Below are positions 34,531-43,122 of a stretch of DNA of 64,000 nt, in pieces. Source of the DNA: JANQRZ01 sp965214485 (lineage in GTDB: Bacteria; Bacteroidota; Rhodothermia; Rhodothermales; JANQRZ01). The notes below the pieces were generated by a model, which saw nothing but the letters and a program-made list of their open reading frames with translations, did not search any database and had not been told where the DNA came from. Within the stretch, counting starts at the first letter, position 1; the number at the start of each line of letters is the position of its first letter. A program made the translations under genes and the position numbers. The stretch spans positions 62,001 to 126,000 of the forward strand of contig CBDCBW010000016.1 in NCBI GenBank assembly GCA_965214485.1, written 5' to 3'.

Positions 34531-34901
34531 CCACGCCCCCAGGCCGCCGGCGCAGGAAGAAGCTACCGGGGCGGAGGTCGAAACGCCCGGTCTGCCCGAG
34601 ACCGATAGGCGGAATGAGACGGCGCGCGAGGGTTTGGCTAAACCCTGCTCCGGGCGGGTGATGTCAAAGCGTAGGTCTATTCGACCCGTCTACCGTCCCG
34701 GTGTGGATTGTGCCCTCTTCCGGGGTGAAGGACCGACGGGCTCGGCCCACAGGGACCCCCTCTCGTCGCCGACGAGGAGACGCGGGCCTCGGCAAGCCAC
34801 GGCGCGTCTCAACCCCTACTCAACAGAAGCAGAAGAGACCGACGGCTCGACGGCTCGGCCCTTCACACTCCGGCTTCCTCTAGCATAAAAGGACTAACGT
34901 C
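34531..34901 (+). other. Structured intergenic leader upstream of the PilX-like gene
   Basis: No gene is seen. A perfect 7-bp hairpin AGGGTTT-GGCT-AAACCCT lies at 34629-34646, followed by CAAAGCGTAGGTC and a second imperfect hairpin (GTAG...CTAC, about 34671-34692). An AAAAGGA Shine-Dalgarno (34887-34893) stands 8 bp before the ATG at 34902. The length and local structure suggest an untranslated RNA leader; it shares only a few bases with the c-di-GMP-I riboswitch and I do not claim one. Confidence 0.4.
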
Positions 34902-36809
34902 ATGGGAAAGGCACTCCTCCTCATCGTAACAGCCGCTGCCATCGGTGGCGGCATCATGGCTCTGCAAACCCAGGAGACCGAGTTCCACACCGCCGGCCAG
35001 ATCGCCGAGGCCGATGCTGAGTTCCTGGCTCGCGAGGCCGCGCGCAGCGGCTACGAGGTCGGCATGAGCGACGTGGCCCTCGCCTACGCCGGACGCCCGG
35101 CCCGGACGGGCATCGACGCCGAGGTCGGCGGGATGCCGCAGGGCGGCAGCTACGACCTCTCGGTCGTCGAGCAGAGCGACGCGACGCTCTCGGTCACCTC
35201 GACCGGGCAGGCGCGCTTCATCAACACGCAGCACGACCCCGAGACGCGTCGCTACCGGATGCAGGGGAACCTCGCCCGGATCGGGCAGGCCCCCAGCGCC
35301 GTCGTCGTCCGCGCTCTGGAGGTCGTGCCGAACATCACCGGAAACACCTTCATGGTCTCCGGCCAGGACCGCCGCCCCGGCGGCGCGATGACGACCGGCG
35401 CAGGCAGCGACGCCTTCGGCGTGCTCGCCGTCGGCCCCGGCCTCGCCGACCTGTTCATCTCCGGCCTTTCGAACGCGCAGAAGGACCGCATCGACGGGCG
35501 CATCGCCGACGGGATGACGAGCCCCATCACGCCGGGCACCGAGGACGCCGAGGGGCTCGAGCTCGTCGAGATGATCTACGCCGAGGCGAAGCAGCGCATC
35601 GCCGACAGCGAGCCGGAGGTCGTGTCGTACGCGGGGAACCAGCACTTCTCGGGCACCGAGACCTTCGGGAGCTCGCCGACCAACCCCAAGATCGTCTACG
35701 TCAACGGCAATGCCCGGTTTACGGGCGACGTGGACGGGCACGGCGTGCTGATCGTCGACGGGGACCTGGAGATCCAGGGCAGCAGCTCGAACCCGGACGA
35801 CAACTTCGCCTGGGAGGGCCTCGTCTTCGCGCAGAAAGCGGCCGAGATCACCTACAGCCAGAGCGGCAAGACCCGCATCGACGGCGCGCTCATCCTCGAC
35901 AGCCCGGTCGTCGACTCGGTCACAGCCTCCATCGACTTCACGATCGATTCGGGCGGGACCCTCACCGTCAACGAGCGCTTCGCGGCGCGCGTCGAGGTGC
36001 TCGGCGCAGCCATCAGCGCTAACGGGGCCTACGACATGCCGGTGACCATCTCGGCGGAGGTCGGCGACGACGACTTCGAGCCGTGGGGCGACGTCGACAA
36101 GGCTGTCAGCGGCAACATCAACGACGACAGGAACCCGCGCAGCTTCGACGTCCCCGACATCTACGACGCCGGCTCGGAGGTCACGGTCCTCGCCAAGGCG
36201 TTCAACAAGAAGAGGGAGTGGAAGAAGGACTGGTACTGGAGCTACTCCTGCTGGTGCTGGCGCTACCAGTGGGTCTACAACTTCGCACCGGGGACGCACA
36301 ACGGCGACTGGTACGAGTTTCGCGAGCGCCAGTCCGGCGAGGACAGCGACTTCGTGAAGGTCCTCCGCGACGGGGACGCCGTGCCCAACATCGCGGGTTA
36401 CCTAAGCCAGGGCAGCGTGGCGAGCTTCGTCACAGACTACATCGAAAACGGCCACGTCGTGCTCGAACCCAACCAGGCGATCTACCTCTTCGAGCTCGGC
36501 ACGACGAACCTGAACAGCTCGGCGGCGGACTTCCAGGACGCCGTGGTCCTGCTCACGCTGGCGAAGGAGATCGAGGTCGTCGCGGCCACGCCGGGCGGCA
36601 GCTCCGGCACGGGCGGCTCCGGCACGATCTCGCTCTCGCGCGTCAACTTCGACCTCGCCGGCGACGCCCGCGTGCAGTACAGCGCCGAGGCCATCGGCCG
36701 GCTGGCGAAGCGGCTGGGCACCGTAAGCAGCACGGCGACCGTGAAGGCGCTCCGGCAGCGCTCGTACAACCCGGCCGGCGGCTTCGAGGCCATGTCCTCC
36801 GGCGAATAA
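34902..36809 (+). CDS. PilX/PilY-like large anchored protein with Trp-rich insert
   Basis: A 635-residue protein with a pilin-like N-terminal helix (MGKALLLIVTAAAIGGGIMA) and a QETEFHTAGQIAEADAEFLAREAARSGYEVG helix, as in PilX proteins. The centre has the GVLIVDGDLEIQG...FAWEGLVFA motif of PilX and related adhesion proteins. A polar insert near residues 435-460 is extremely rich in aromatic residues (six tryptophans and four tyrosines within about 26 residues, among them DWYWSYS and CWCWRYQW, with two cysteines) and could fold as an exposed loop. A Shine-Dalgarno is present. It probably sits at the pilus tip or on its surface as adhesin. A hairpin follows. Confidence 0.7.
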   Translation: MGKALLLIVTAAAIGGGIMALQTQETEFHTAGQIAEADAEFLAREAARSGYEVGMSDVALAYAGRPARTGIDAEVGGMPQGGSYDLSVVEQSDATLSVTSTGQARFINTQHDPETRRYRMQGNLARIGQAPSAVVVRALEVVPNITGNTFMVSGQDRRPGGAMTTGAGSDAFGVLAVGPGLADLFISGLSNAQKDRIDGRIADGMTSPITPGTEDAEGLELVEMIYAEAKQRIADSEPEVVSYAGNQHFSGTETFGSSPTNPKIVYVNGNARFTGDVDGHGVLIVDGDLEIQGSSSNPDDNFAWEGLVFAQKAAEITYSQSGKTRIDGALILDSPVVDSVTASIDFTIDSGGTLTVNERFAARVEVLGAAISANGAYDMPVTISAEVGDDDFEPWGDVDKAVSGNINDDRNPRSFDVPDIYDAGSEVTVLAKAFNKKREWKKDWYWSYSCWCWRYQWVYNFAPGTHNGDWYEFRERQSGEDSDFVKVLRDGDAVPNIAGYLSQGSVASFVTDYIENGHVVLEPNQAIYLFELGTTNLNSSAADFQDAVVLLTLAKEIEVVAATPGGSSGTGGSGTISLSRVNFDLAGDARVQYSAEAIGRLAKRLGTVSSTATVKALRQRSYNPAGGFEAMSSGE

Positions 36810-36838
36810 GGCTCGGCCCGGCGTCCTAACGACCCCGC

Positions 36839-36868
36839 GCGGGGGCGGTGCTCACGCACCGTCCCCGC
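36839..36868 (+). terminator. Perfect GC hairpin downstream of the PilX-like gene
   Basis: Thirteen paired bases (36839-36851 with 36856-36868, one G-U) around a TCAC loop, 30 bp past the stop, with no T tract. It could be a Rho-assisted terminator or RNA-processing/stabilising structure. The rest of 36869-37068 shows no gene. Confidence 0.5.
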
Positions 36869-37068
36869 GTTGCCGTTGCGGGCCGGGCGCTCCCGCCGAG
36901 ACCGGACGGGCGCATTACGCTTCGTGTTGGGGAGGGGTACGAATCGACCGGCGCGCGGCCCCCGAAAGGTCCAGGCAAAGGGCTGAGGAAGAGTGGGTGC
37001 TTTGGCTCACCTTTTGAAGTCGGGACGGAGGCGCGTCCGCCCAAACTCTAAGCCCCTCTATTTCAGGC

Positions 37069-38397
37069 GTGAACCCCCCACCTGCAGCCCCCCCCGCACC
37101 GCCGGCCCCTGTCGTCTCCGCCGATCCCCCTAGCCGTGCTCCGGGCGCGCCCGAGGGCACGCCTGCCCGAGCGGGCGCGGCGCGGCCGGCAGGGCTCCCG
37201 GACTTCGTGCGCTCGCTGGCGCGCTCGGCCCCGGCGTCGCTGCACGGAAAGGACCGGCTCCGGTACTACTCGGAGCACGTCAACCGCTTCACCGACAAGC
37301 AGCGGGACACGCTCGCGGCCTACCTCGAGCGGTTCATCGAGAGGATGGACGACCTCGGGGCCTCGGACCTCGACCTGGGCGGCCACGCCACCTCGGGCCG
37401 CGTCTGGTACCGCGTCGATGGCGACAAGCGGCCCTACGACGAGACCGGCACCGTGAGCAGCGACGAGATCGACGTCCTCCTGCTCAACATGGCCGGCGAG
37501 GTGCAGCAGCACGAGCTCTTCGAGCACGGCGCCATCGACTTCTCGTACCAGATCGAGCGCCCGAAGGGGCTGTTCCGGTTCCGGGCGACGATGTACTTCG
37601 ACTACCAGCACCTCGGGCTGTGTATGCGCGCCATCGCGCAGGAGCTCCGTCCGCTCAAGAGCGTCGGGTTCCACCCGGCCATCGAGCGCGGGCTGATGTT
37701 CGAGCACGTCCGCGACGGGCTCACGCTCGTCACCGGCGTCACCGGCTCGGGCAAGTCTACCACCCTCGACGCCGTGGTGGACGCCAACAACGAGAGCTTC
37801 GCCGGCCACATCGTCATCGTCGCCAAGCCGATCGAGTACATGCACACCCCGAAGCACTGCATCGTGCGCCACCGCGAGGTGGGGCAGGACGTGGGCAGCT
37901 TCAAGGACGGCATCGTGCAGGCGCTCCGGCAGGACCCCGACATCATCGTCGTCGGCGAGATGCGCGACCCGGAGACGATCTCGAGCGCGCTCGAAGCCGC
38001 CGACTCCGGCCACAAGGTCTTCTCGACGCTCCACACCTCCTCGGCGATCGAGAGCTTGGATCGCATGATCGCGGAGTACCCGCACGAGGAGCAGGACCGC
38101 GTCCGCAACCGGCTCGCCGACACGCTCCGGTGCGTGGTCTCGCAGAAGCTCCTGCCGAAGGTCGGCGGAGGGCGGGTGCTGTGCAAAGAGGTGCTCTGGA
38201 TCACGCCCTCGGTGCGGGCGGCGATCAAAAACCAGAACGTCGGCGAGATCTACCAGATGATCTGGGAGGGGGGCCGCCTCGGGATGATCACGCTCGAGCA
38301 GGATTTGGTCCGCCTGCTTAAGGAACGGAAGATCACGCCCGAAACTGCGATCAACTTCGCCAACAACAAGCGGCGGCTCCAGCAGCTCATCCAGTAG
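37069..38397 (+). CDS. pilT: PilT-like retraction ATPase
   Basis: A 442-residue secretion-type ATPase of the PilT class. A proline/alanine-rich N-terminal ~45 residues (MNPPPAAPPAPPAPVV) precedes the PAS-like N-domain. Catalytic core: Walker A VTGVTGSGKSTTL near residue 222, Asp box, Walker B DPDIIVVGEMRDPET, STLHTSSAIESLDRMI, and the C-terminal LRCVVSQKLLPK and ITLEQDLVRLLKERKI helices that mark retraction-type rather than assembly-type ATPases. It lacks the tetracysteine module of PilB. Start is a GTG at 37069. Its presence points to a retractable pilus rather than plain type II secretion. Confidence 0.85.
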   Translation: MNPPPAAPPAPPAPVVSADPPSRAPGAPEGTPARAGAARPAGLPDFVRSLARSAPASLHGKDRLRYYSEHVNRFTDKQRDTLAAYLERFIERMDDLGASDLDLGGHATSGRVWYRVDGDKRPYDETGTVSSDEIDVLLLNMAGEVQQHELFEHGAIDFSYQIERPKGLFRFRATMYFDYQHLGLCMRAIAQELRPLKSVGFHPAIERGLMFEHVRDGLTLVTGVTGSGKSTTLDAVVDANNESFAGHIVIVAKPIEYMHTPKHCIVRHREVGQDVGSFKDGIVQALRQDPDIIVVGEMRDPETISSALEAADSGHKVFSTLHTSSAIESLDRMIAEYPHEEQDRVRNRLADTLRCVVSQKLLPKVGGGRVLCKEVLWITPSVRAAIKNQNVGEIYQMIWEGGRLGMITLEQDLVRLLKERKITPETAINFANNKRRLQQLIQ

Positions 38398-38478
38398 GCC
38401 ACCCCCGCCCGCCCGCCGCCGCTCCCACCGCGAGTACCCCACCCGTTTTCCGCGCCCCCGCCGGCGCGCTCCAAGCCC

Positions 38479-40551
38479 ATGAAGAAGCTTCCCGATTCCA
38501 TGCAGACGCACTTCGGGGCCGAGCCGGACCCGATCGACGAAAGCGTCTTCGACGAGAGCGTCTTCGACGACGAGGGTGCCTTCGGCGACGAGAGCGCCTT
38601 CGGCGGGAGCGTCTCGGAGGAGCACGGCGGCGACGGCTCGGCTCCGGTGGCAGAGGAGCCCGCCCCGCCTCCGAAGGGAGACCGCAGGCGGCGCAGCGCG
38701 AGCGCCCCGGTGCTCGGCGTGTGCGTGACCTCGGCCGCCGTGCACGGCATTCTCGTGCGCGAGGCCGGGGACCAGTACGGCGTGCTCCGCCCCTTCACCC
38801 GCCAGCGCAGCGTGTTCGACGCCGAGGTGCCGGACCTGGCCGGCCTGACGCCGGAGGGCGAGGGCACCGTCGGCGAGGACGACATCACCGTGCAGTTCGG
38901 CGGGGCCTCGGCGGGGATGACGGCCGACGACCTGTTCCTGGACTCCGAGTTCAGCGACCTCACCGGCATCGAGACCCCGGAGAGCGAGTTCCAGACCCAG
39001 GCACCGAAGAAGCAGGCGACCCCCGTCGTCTTCGAGCTGAAGGACATCCTCGACGAGTGCGAGGCCGCCGGGCACGAGAGGCCGCCGACGGCCTTCTGCC
39101 TCACGCAGCCCGACGTCGAGTACGTCGAGCTGGTGGTCGCGGCAGACAAAAAGGAGAAGGCAGAGAAGGACAAGAAAGCAGGCAAGAAGGACCGGAAGAA
39201 AGAGGAGGGAGATGCAGCCGGACCGTCCGGCTTCCCCGTCGTCAAGCGCGACAGGCTGCTGGCCCAGCTCGCCGAGGAGTACGACGACCCCTTCGAGAAG
39301 GAGCGAGTCGCGTTCCTGCCGATGACGCCGCGCGACGGGCAGCAGCGCTTCCTGGCCGTCGTCCCCGCGCCGGAGGAGTCCCTGGCCGAGTCGCTGGAGC
39401 TGCTCCGGGAGCAGTCCGGGATGCGGGCCGTCCCCTTCCGCTCGGTCGATGCCGAGGTGCCGGTCCTCGTCGGCCTGACGCGGTGGGCGTTCCCGGTCGA
39501 GCCGCACGAGAACACGGCCATTGTCCGCGTCGGCGGCGACGACACGCTCGTGATGCTGCTCCAGGGGCGCACGCTGCACCACGTCGAGCACATGCGCAAC
39601 GTCTCGACGTTCGACGGTCCGGACACGATCTGCAGCCGCGTGCTGCTCCAGCAGGACGTGCAGGGCGTCGGCACCGTGCACAACGTCGTCGTGCTGAGCG
39701 ATGAGCGGGAGAACGAGTTGGTGCAGGGCTTCGGGGCGTTCTACCCGGACGCGCGCGTCGGCGCGCTCCGCGGCGGCCTCGTCGAGCGCGGCGTGGTGCC
39801 GCCCGGCTCGGACGTGGGCCTGCCGGCCCAGACGGTCCCGGCGGTGGGGATGGCGCTGCGCACGCTGATGGAGCGCCGCAAGGACTCGCCGTTCTACGAC
39901 GTCAACATGCTGCCGAAGCGGCTGCGCCGCCGCCGCCGCAAGCTCAACGTCTCGGTCGCGTGGCACACGCTCGTGGCCGGGGTGCTGCTCTTCTTCTCGG
40001 TGCTGTTCTTCGTCGGGCTCTACTTCAGCCAGCAGGGCGACATCGCCGAGGCCCAGACCCGCGTCGACGCCTACCCGGACGAGATCGACCTCTCGGGCCC
40101 GGCGCTGCAGGCGCAGATCGACAGCCTGCAGAACGCCTACCTCCGCATCAACAACACCCTCAACGTCATCGACTCGCTCCTCGTCGGCAGCGACAAGTGG
40201 AGCCGGGGCCTCGCCCGCACGGCGCGCGCCACGGCCTCGAGCGGCGGCGTGTGGGTCAACACCTGGACCCCGAGCGCACTCGGCCTCAAGGTGTCGGGGG
40301 CGGCGACGAGCCGCGCCCAGGTCGTCCAGTTCGCCGAACGGATGGACGGCTCCATCCAGCAGGTCACCTTCAGCCAGATCAGGGAGTACCCGGTCTACAA
40401 CTACGTCCTCGACGCGCCGGTGCGCGAGGAGCTGCCCGAGGTCGCCCGCTACCTCCGCGAGCAGGCGGACGTCGCCGAGGCCAGCCGGGAGCCGCTCGCG
40501 CCCGAGGGCCGCGACCCACTCAGCGAATACGACACCCCGAGCAACGACTAG
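38479..40551 (+). CDS. PilM-PilN fusion protein of the inner-membrane alignment complex
   Basis: A 690-residue protein. The N-terminal ~95 residues are acidic low-complexity (ESVFDESVFDDEG from a 15-bp repeat). Residues ~75-470 have the actin-like PilM layout (APVLGVCVTSAAVHGILVREA at the start, NTAIVRVGGDDTLVMLLQGRTL, an ADKKEKAEKDKKA lysine-rich insert, VVLSDERENELVQGFG). VNMLPKRLRRRRRKL near 475, a membrane helix near 494-516 and a periplasmic coiled-coil/ferredoxin-like part to the end are PilN-like (PilN usually starts INLLP). PilM and PilN are separate proteins in most T4P systems, whereas GspL of type II secretion joins them. It recruits PilB. Confidence 0.8.
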   Translation: MKKLPDSMQTHFGAEPDPIDESVFDESVFDDEGAFGDESAFGGSVSEEHGGDGSAPVAEEPAPPPKGDRRRRSASAPVLGVCVTSAAVHGILVREAGDQYGVLRPFTRQRSVFDAEVPDLAGLTPEGEGTVGEDDITVQFGGASAGMTADDLFLDSEFSDLTGIETPESEFQTQAPKKQATPVVFELKDILDECEAAGHERPPTAFCLTQPDVEYVELVVAADKKEKAEKDKKAGKKDRKKEEGDAAGPSGFPVVKRDRLLAQLAEEYDDPFEKERVAFLPMTPRDGQQRFLAVVPAPEESLAESLELLREQSGMRAVPFRSVDAEVPVLVGLTRWAFPVEPHENTAIVRVGGDDTLVMLLQGRTLHHVEHMRNVSTFDGPDTICSRVLLQQDVQGVGTVHNVVVLSDERENELVQGFGAFYPDARVGALRGGLVERGVVPPGSDVGLPAQTVPAVGMALRTLMERRKDSPFYDVNMLPKRLRRRRRKLNVSVAWHTLVAGVLLFFSVLFFVGLYFSQQGDIAEAQTRVDAYPDEIDLSGPALQAQIDSLQNAYLRINNTLNVIDSLLVGSDKWSRGLARTARATASSGGVWVNTWTPSALGLKVSGAATSRAQVVQFAERMDGSIQQVTFSQIREYPVYNYVLDAPVREELPEVARYLREQADVAEASREPLAPEGRDPLSEYDTPSND

Positions 40552-40595
40552 GTCGCCCGCCGCAGCGACTGACCCGCCGCCCTAGCCTCTGCACC

Positions 40596-41621
40596 ATGTC
40601 AAACGATACGCTCAACACGCTCGTCCTCTCCGTCGTGCTCGCCCTCGTGGTCGGGTTCGGGATTTACGTGACGCAGCAGAAGCAGCCCGAGCGCCTGGAG
40701 CGGCTCGAGCAAGAGGAGACCGCGCTGCGCCTGCGCAAGGCCGAGGTCGAGGAGCTGCTCGTCGAGAAGGCCGGGTCGGCGGAGCGGGCGGACGCGGCGC
40801 TGCGCCGCTGGAACTCGCGCTACAAGGTGCTCCCCGAGCACCTCACCTCGCCGGCCGTCGTCGAGTACCTCAACGCGCTCTCCGGCTCCGGCTTCAAAAC
40901 CTTCGACATCTCCCTAGCCGGGGTGACGCGCAATGACGCCTTCAGCACGCTCGCCTACAACGTTCGCGGGCAGGGCTACTTCGAGAGCCTCTACCGGTTC
41001 ATCTGGAATCTCGAAAACGGCCGCGGCCTCTACCGGGTGCGGGGCCTCACGCTCGAGGCCGTCACGGTCCGGGAAGAGAACGAGGAGACCGGCGTGCCCC
41101 GGCGCGACGACATCGTCGACTTCTCGATGAGCGTCAACGCCTACTTCGCCGGGGCCGACGGCATGAGCGCCCCCGACTCGATCGTCGTCGTGCCGGACTA
41201 CGTGCTCCCGGCCAAGACGACGGCCTCGAACCCCTTCTTCCCGCTCATCCTCGACGCCCTCCCGCCGAACACCGACAACCTGGTCGATGTCGAGGGTGAC
41301 TCGCTCGTCTCGGTCATCGGCGCGGTGGCCGTCTTCCGCGACGAGCTCGGCGCGCGCACCGTCCGCGAGGGCGACCGCGTCTATCTCGGCCGCATCACCC
41401 GCGTCGACCCCAACGAGGCCCGCATCGTGGCCGACCTCAACAAGGGCGGCATCCGGGAGCGCATCGAGATCCACCTCGCCACCGGCGAGCGCTACCGGCA
41501 GGCCCTGGGCAACTCGCGCCTCGCCCCGCTCAACGGCGCGCCGCCGCTCCCGGCCCCCCCGGCCCCCGGCACGCCCGAAGCCCGCCGCGCCGCCACGGCA
41601 CCGGCTCCCCCCACCCCCTGA
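40596..41621 (+). CDS. PilO-like protein with PilP/GspC-like C-terminal domain
   Basis: A 341-residue protein: an N-terminal membrane helix (TLVLSVVLALVVGFGIYV), a coiled-coil (LERLEQEETALRLRKAEVEELLVEK), a ferredoxin-like domain with FSTLAYNVRGQGYFESLYRFIWNLENG, as in PilO, and from about residue 235 a domain (DSLVSVIGAVAVFRDELGARTVREGDRVYLGRITRVD, ending IEIHL) that resembles the homology region of PilP/GspC, which docks onto the secretin. A proline/alanine tail follows. Thus PilO and PilP appear joined, completing the alignment complex. ATG at 40596; the frame runs upstream into the neighbour but without likeness. Confidence 0.75.
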   Translation: MSNDTLNTLVLSVVLALVVGFGIYVTQQKQPERLERLEQEETALRLRKAEVEELLVEKAGSAERADAALRRWNSRYKVLPEHLTSPAVVEYLNALSGSGFKTFDISLAGVTRNDAFSTLAYNVRGQGYFESLYRFIWNLENGRGLYRVRGLTLEAVTVREENEETGVPRRDDIVDFSMSVNAYFAGADGMSAPDSIVVVPDYVLPAKTTASNPFFPLILDALPPNTDNLVDVEGDSLVSVIGAVAVFRDELGARTVREGDRVYLGRITRVDPNEARIVADLNKGGIRERIEIHLATGERYRQALGNSRLAPLNGAPPLPAPPAPGTPEARRAATAPAPPTP

Positions 41622-41635
41622 CCCGCGCCTCCCCC

Positions 41636-41685
41636 GCGTGCGCCCCGCTACTCCTAGCCCGCGTGCGCCTCGCTACTCCTAGCCC
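41636..41685 (+). repeat. 25-bp tandem duplication before the secretin gene
   Basis: GCGTGCGCCCCGCTACTCCTAGCCC-type sequence occurs at 41636-41660 and again at 41661-41685 with one base change. It fills most of the 73-bp gap between the PilO-like and secretin genes. Confidence 0.9.
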
Positions 41686-41694
41686 AACGACCCC

Positions 41695-43014
41695 ATGACA
41701 CGCCACACGCTCACGGTTCTGCTAGCCCTCGCGGCATGGACCGCGCTCCCGTCGGTCCACGCGCAGGCCGTGGACCCGGTCCCGAGCCAGCGCCAGCTCC
41801 GCACCTACATCCCGCCGGACCAGGTGGTCTCGTTCCTGCCGGGCACCTCGTTCGGCGAGTTCGTCACCCTGCTCAACCCCATCTTCCGGAAGGTGACCGG
41901 CAAGCAGGTCATCGACCCCGAGGACCGCAGCCTGGCAATCGGCGTCAGCCTCTCGGGGATGCACTTCATCGACGCGTTCGAGCTCGTCCTCGACCGGCAC
42001 CGCCTCGGCTTCCGCGAGACCGACGACTACTTCATCGTCGAGCCGCTCGAGGAGGACCTCGTCCAGATCGTCGCGGACGGCGCTACGGCGCGGGCCGCCG
42101 GCCAGGACGCGACGCCGCCGGCGACGGCCCTCTCGCGCGAAATCCGCATCGACGCCTACATCTTCGAGCTGAACCTGACCCGGCTGCGCGAAGTCGGCAC
42201 CAACTGGTCCTCGATCTTCGCCGACGGCGGCGGCGGCGGCGGGGCCGCGACAGGCGGCGGCACCGGCTTCCAGTTCTTCCTCCGAACGGACTCGTTCTTC
42301 GACTCCATCTCCGAGGTCATCACCGGCCCCGACGCCGTGGACTTCAAGGAGATCGTCGGGCTCTTCCGCTACCTCGAGTCCAGCGGCATCGGCGAGACCA
42401 TTGCCAGCCCGAGCGTCTCGGTCCAGAGCGGCGAGAAGGGGCAAATCCAGAGCGGCTCCGACATCCCGGTGACCCTCCAGGACTTCGCCGGCAACACGAT
42501 CACGCAGTACATCCCCACCGGCGTCATCATCGACGTGACGCCGACGCTGATCTCGGACGCCTCGGACCTCCGCGCGAACCCCGACGCCCTCCCGGTCGAG
42601 TTCATCCACCTCGACATCAACGTCGAGAAGAGCTCCGGCCGCCCCTCGCAGGCGGGCATCACCATCGACAAGAACAGCACCGACACGCAGGTCCTCCTGC
42701 TCGACGGCGAGCAGACCGTCATCGGCGGGCTGTTCTCGACCGAGGAGTCCATCGCGCGCCGGGGCATCCCGATCCTGATGGACATCCCGCTGGTCAAGTA
42801 CCTCTTCTCGTTCCGCACGAAGAGCGTCGTGCAGCGGGAGCTGCTCATCGCGCTGCAGGCGCGCGTCGTGGAGCCGCTCCGCGCCCGCGCCGGCCGCCCG
42901 TTCCCGACGAACCTCTACGAGCGCGAGCGCGAGGACGTCAAGCGCCGCCTCGACCGCTTCAAGCCGGGTGCCGGCGAGGACCTCCGCCTGATCGAGCCGG
43001 GCAAGATGAAGTAA
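41695..43014 (+). CDS. pilQ: Secretin (PilQ/GspD-like outer-membrane channel)
   Basis: A 439-residue secretin with signal peptide (TLTVLLALAAWTALPSVHAQ). One N-domain (GVSLSGMHFIDAFELVLDRHRLGFRETDDYFIVEP) is followed by the beta-barrel secretin domain: IDAYIFELNLTRLREVGTNW, FRYLESSGIGETIASPSVSV, IDVTPTLISD, VLLLDGEQTVIGGLFSTEES and a final PILMDIPLVKYLFSFRTKSVVQRELLIAL, which is the secretin signature. A glycine-rich loop (DGGGGGGAATGGGTGF) marks the pore loop. It is shorter than most PilQ (about 700 aa) and lacks AMIN domains. It is the last gene of the cluster. Confidence 0.88.
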   Translation: MTRHTLTVLLALAAWTALPSVHAQAVDPVPSQRQLRTYIPPDQVVSFLPGTSFGEFVTLLNPIFRKVTGKQVIDPEDRSLAIGVSLSGMHFIDAFELVLDRHRLGFRETDDYFIVEPLEEDLVQIVADGATARAAGQDATPPATALSREIRIDAYIFELNLTRLREVGTNWSSIFADGGGGGGAATGGGTGFQFFLRTDSFFDSISEVITGPDAVDFKEIVGLFRYLESSGIGETIASPSVSVQSGEKGQIQSGSDIPVTLQDFAGNTITQYIPTGVIIDVTPTLISDASDLRANPDALPVEFIHLDINVEKSSGRPSQAGITIDKNSTDTQVLLLDGEQTVIGGLFSTEESIARRGIPILMDIPLVKYLFSFRTKSVVQRELLIALQARVVEPLRARAGRPFPTNLYEREREDVKRRLDRFKPGAGEDLRLIEPGKMK

Positions 43015-43040
43015 CCCCTCGGCACCCTACGAGCCCACAG

Positions 43041-43109
43041 CACCGCGCCCCGTAAGGCGCGGTGCTCCAGGGAGGAGACGTTTGGCGGGCGTCTCCTCCC
43101 ACCTTTTTT
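43041..43109 (+). terminator. Double hairpin and Rho-independent terminator after the secretin gene
   Basis: A 9-bp perfect hairpin (CACCGCGCC / GGCGCGGTG, 43041-43064) is followed by an 11-bp perfect stem (43070-43080 with 43090-43100) and a T6 tract at 43104-43109. This is a strong intrinsic terminator on the plus strand that closes the pilus-like cluster. Confidence 0.9.
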
Positions 43110-43122
43110 CCGGTGCCCCGGG

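Noticed and set aside
34620..34720. c-di-GMP-I riboswitch in the leader of the PilX-like gene
   Set aside because: Only a short CAAAGC stretch agrees; the conserved core and tetraloop receptor are not present.
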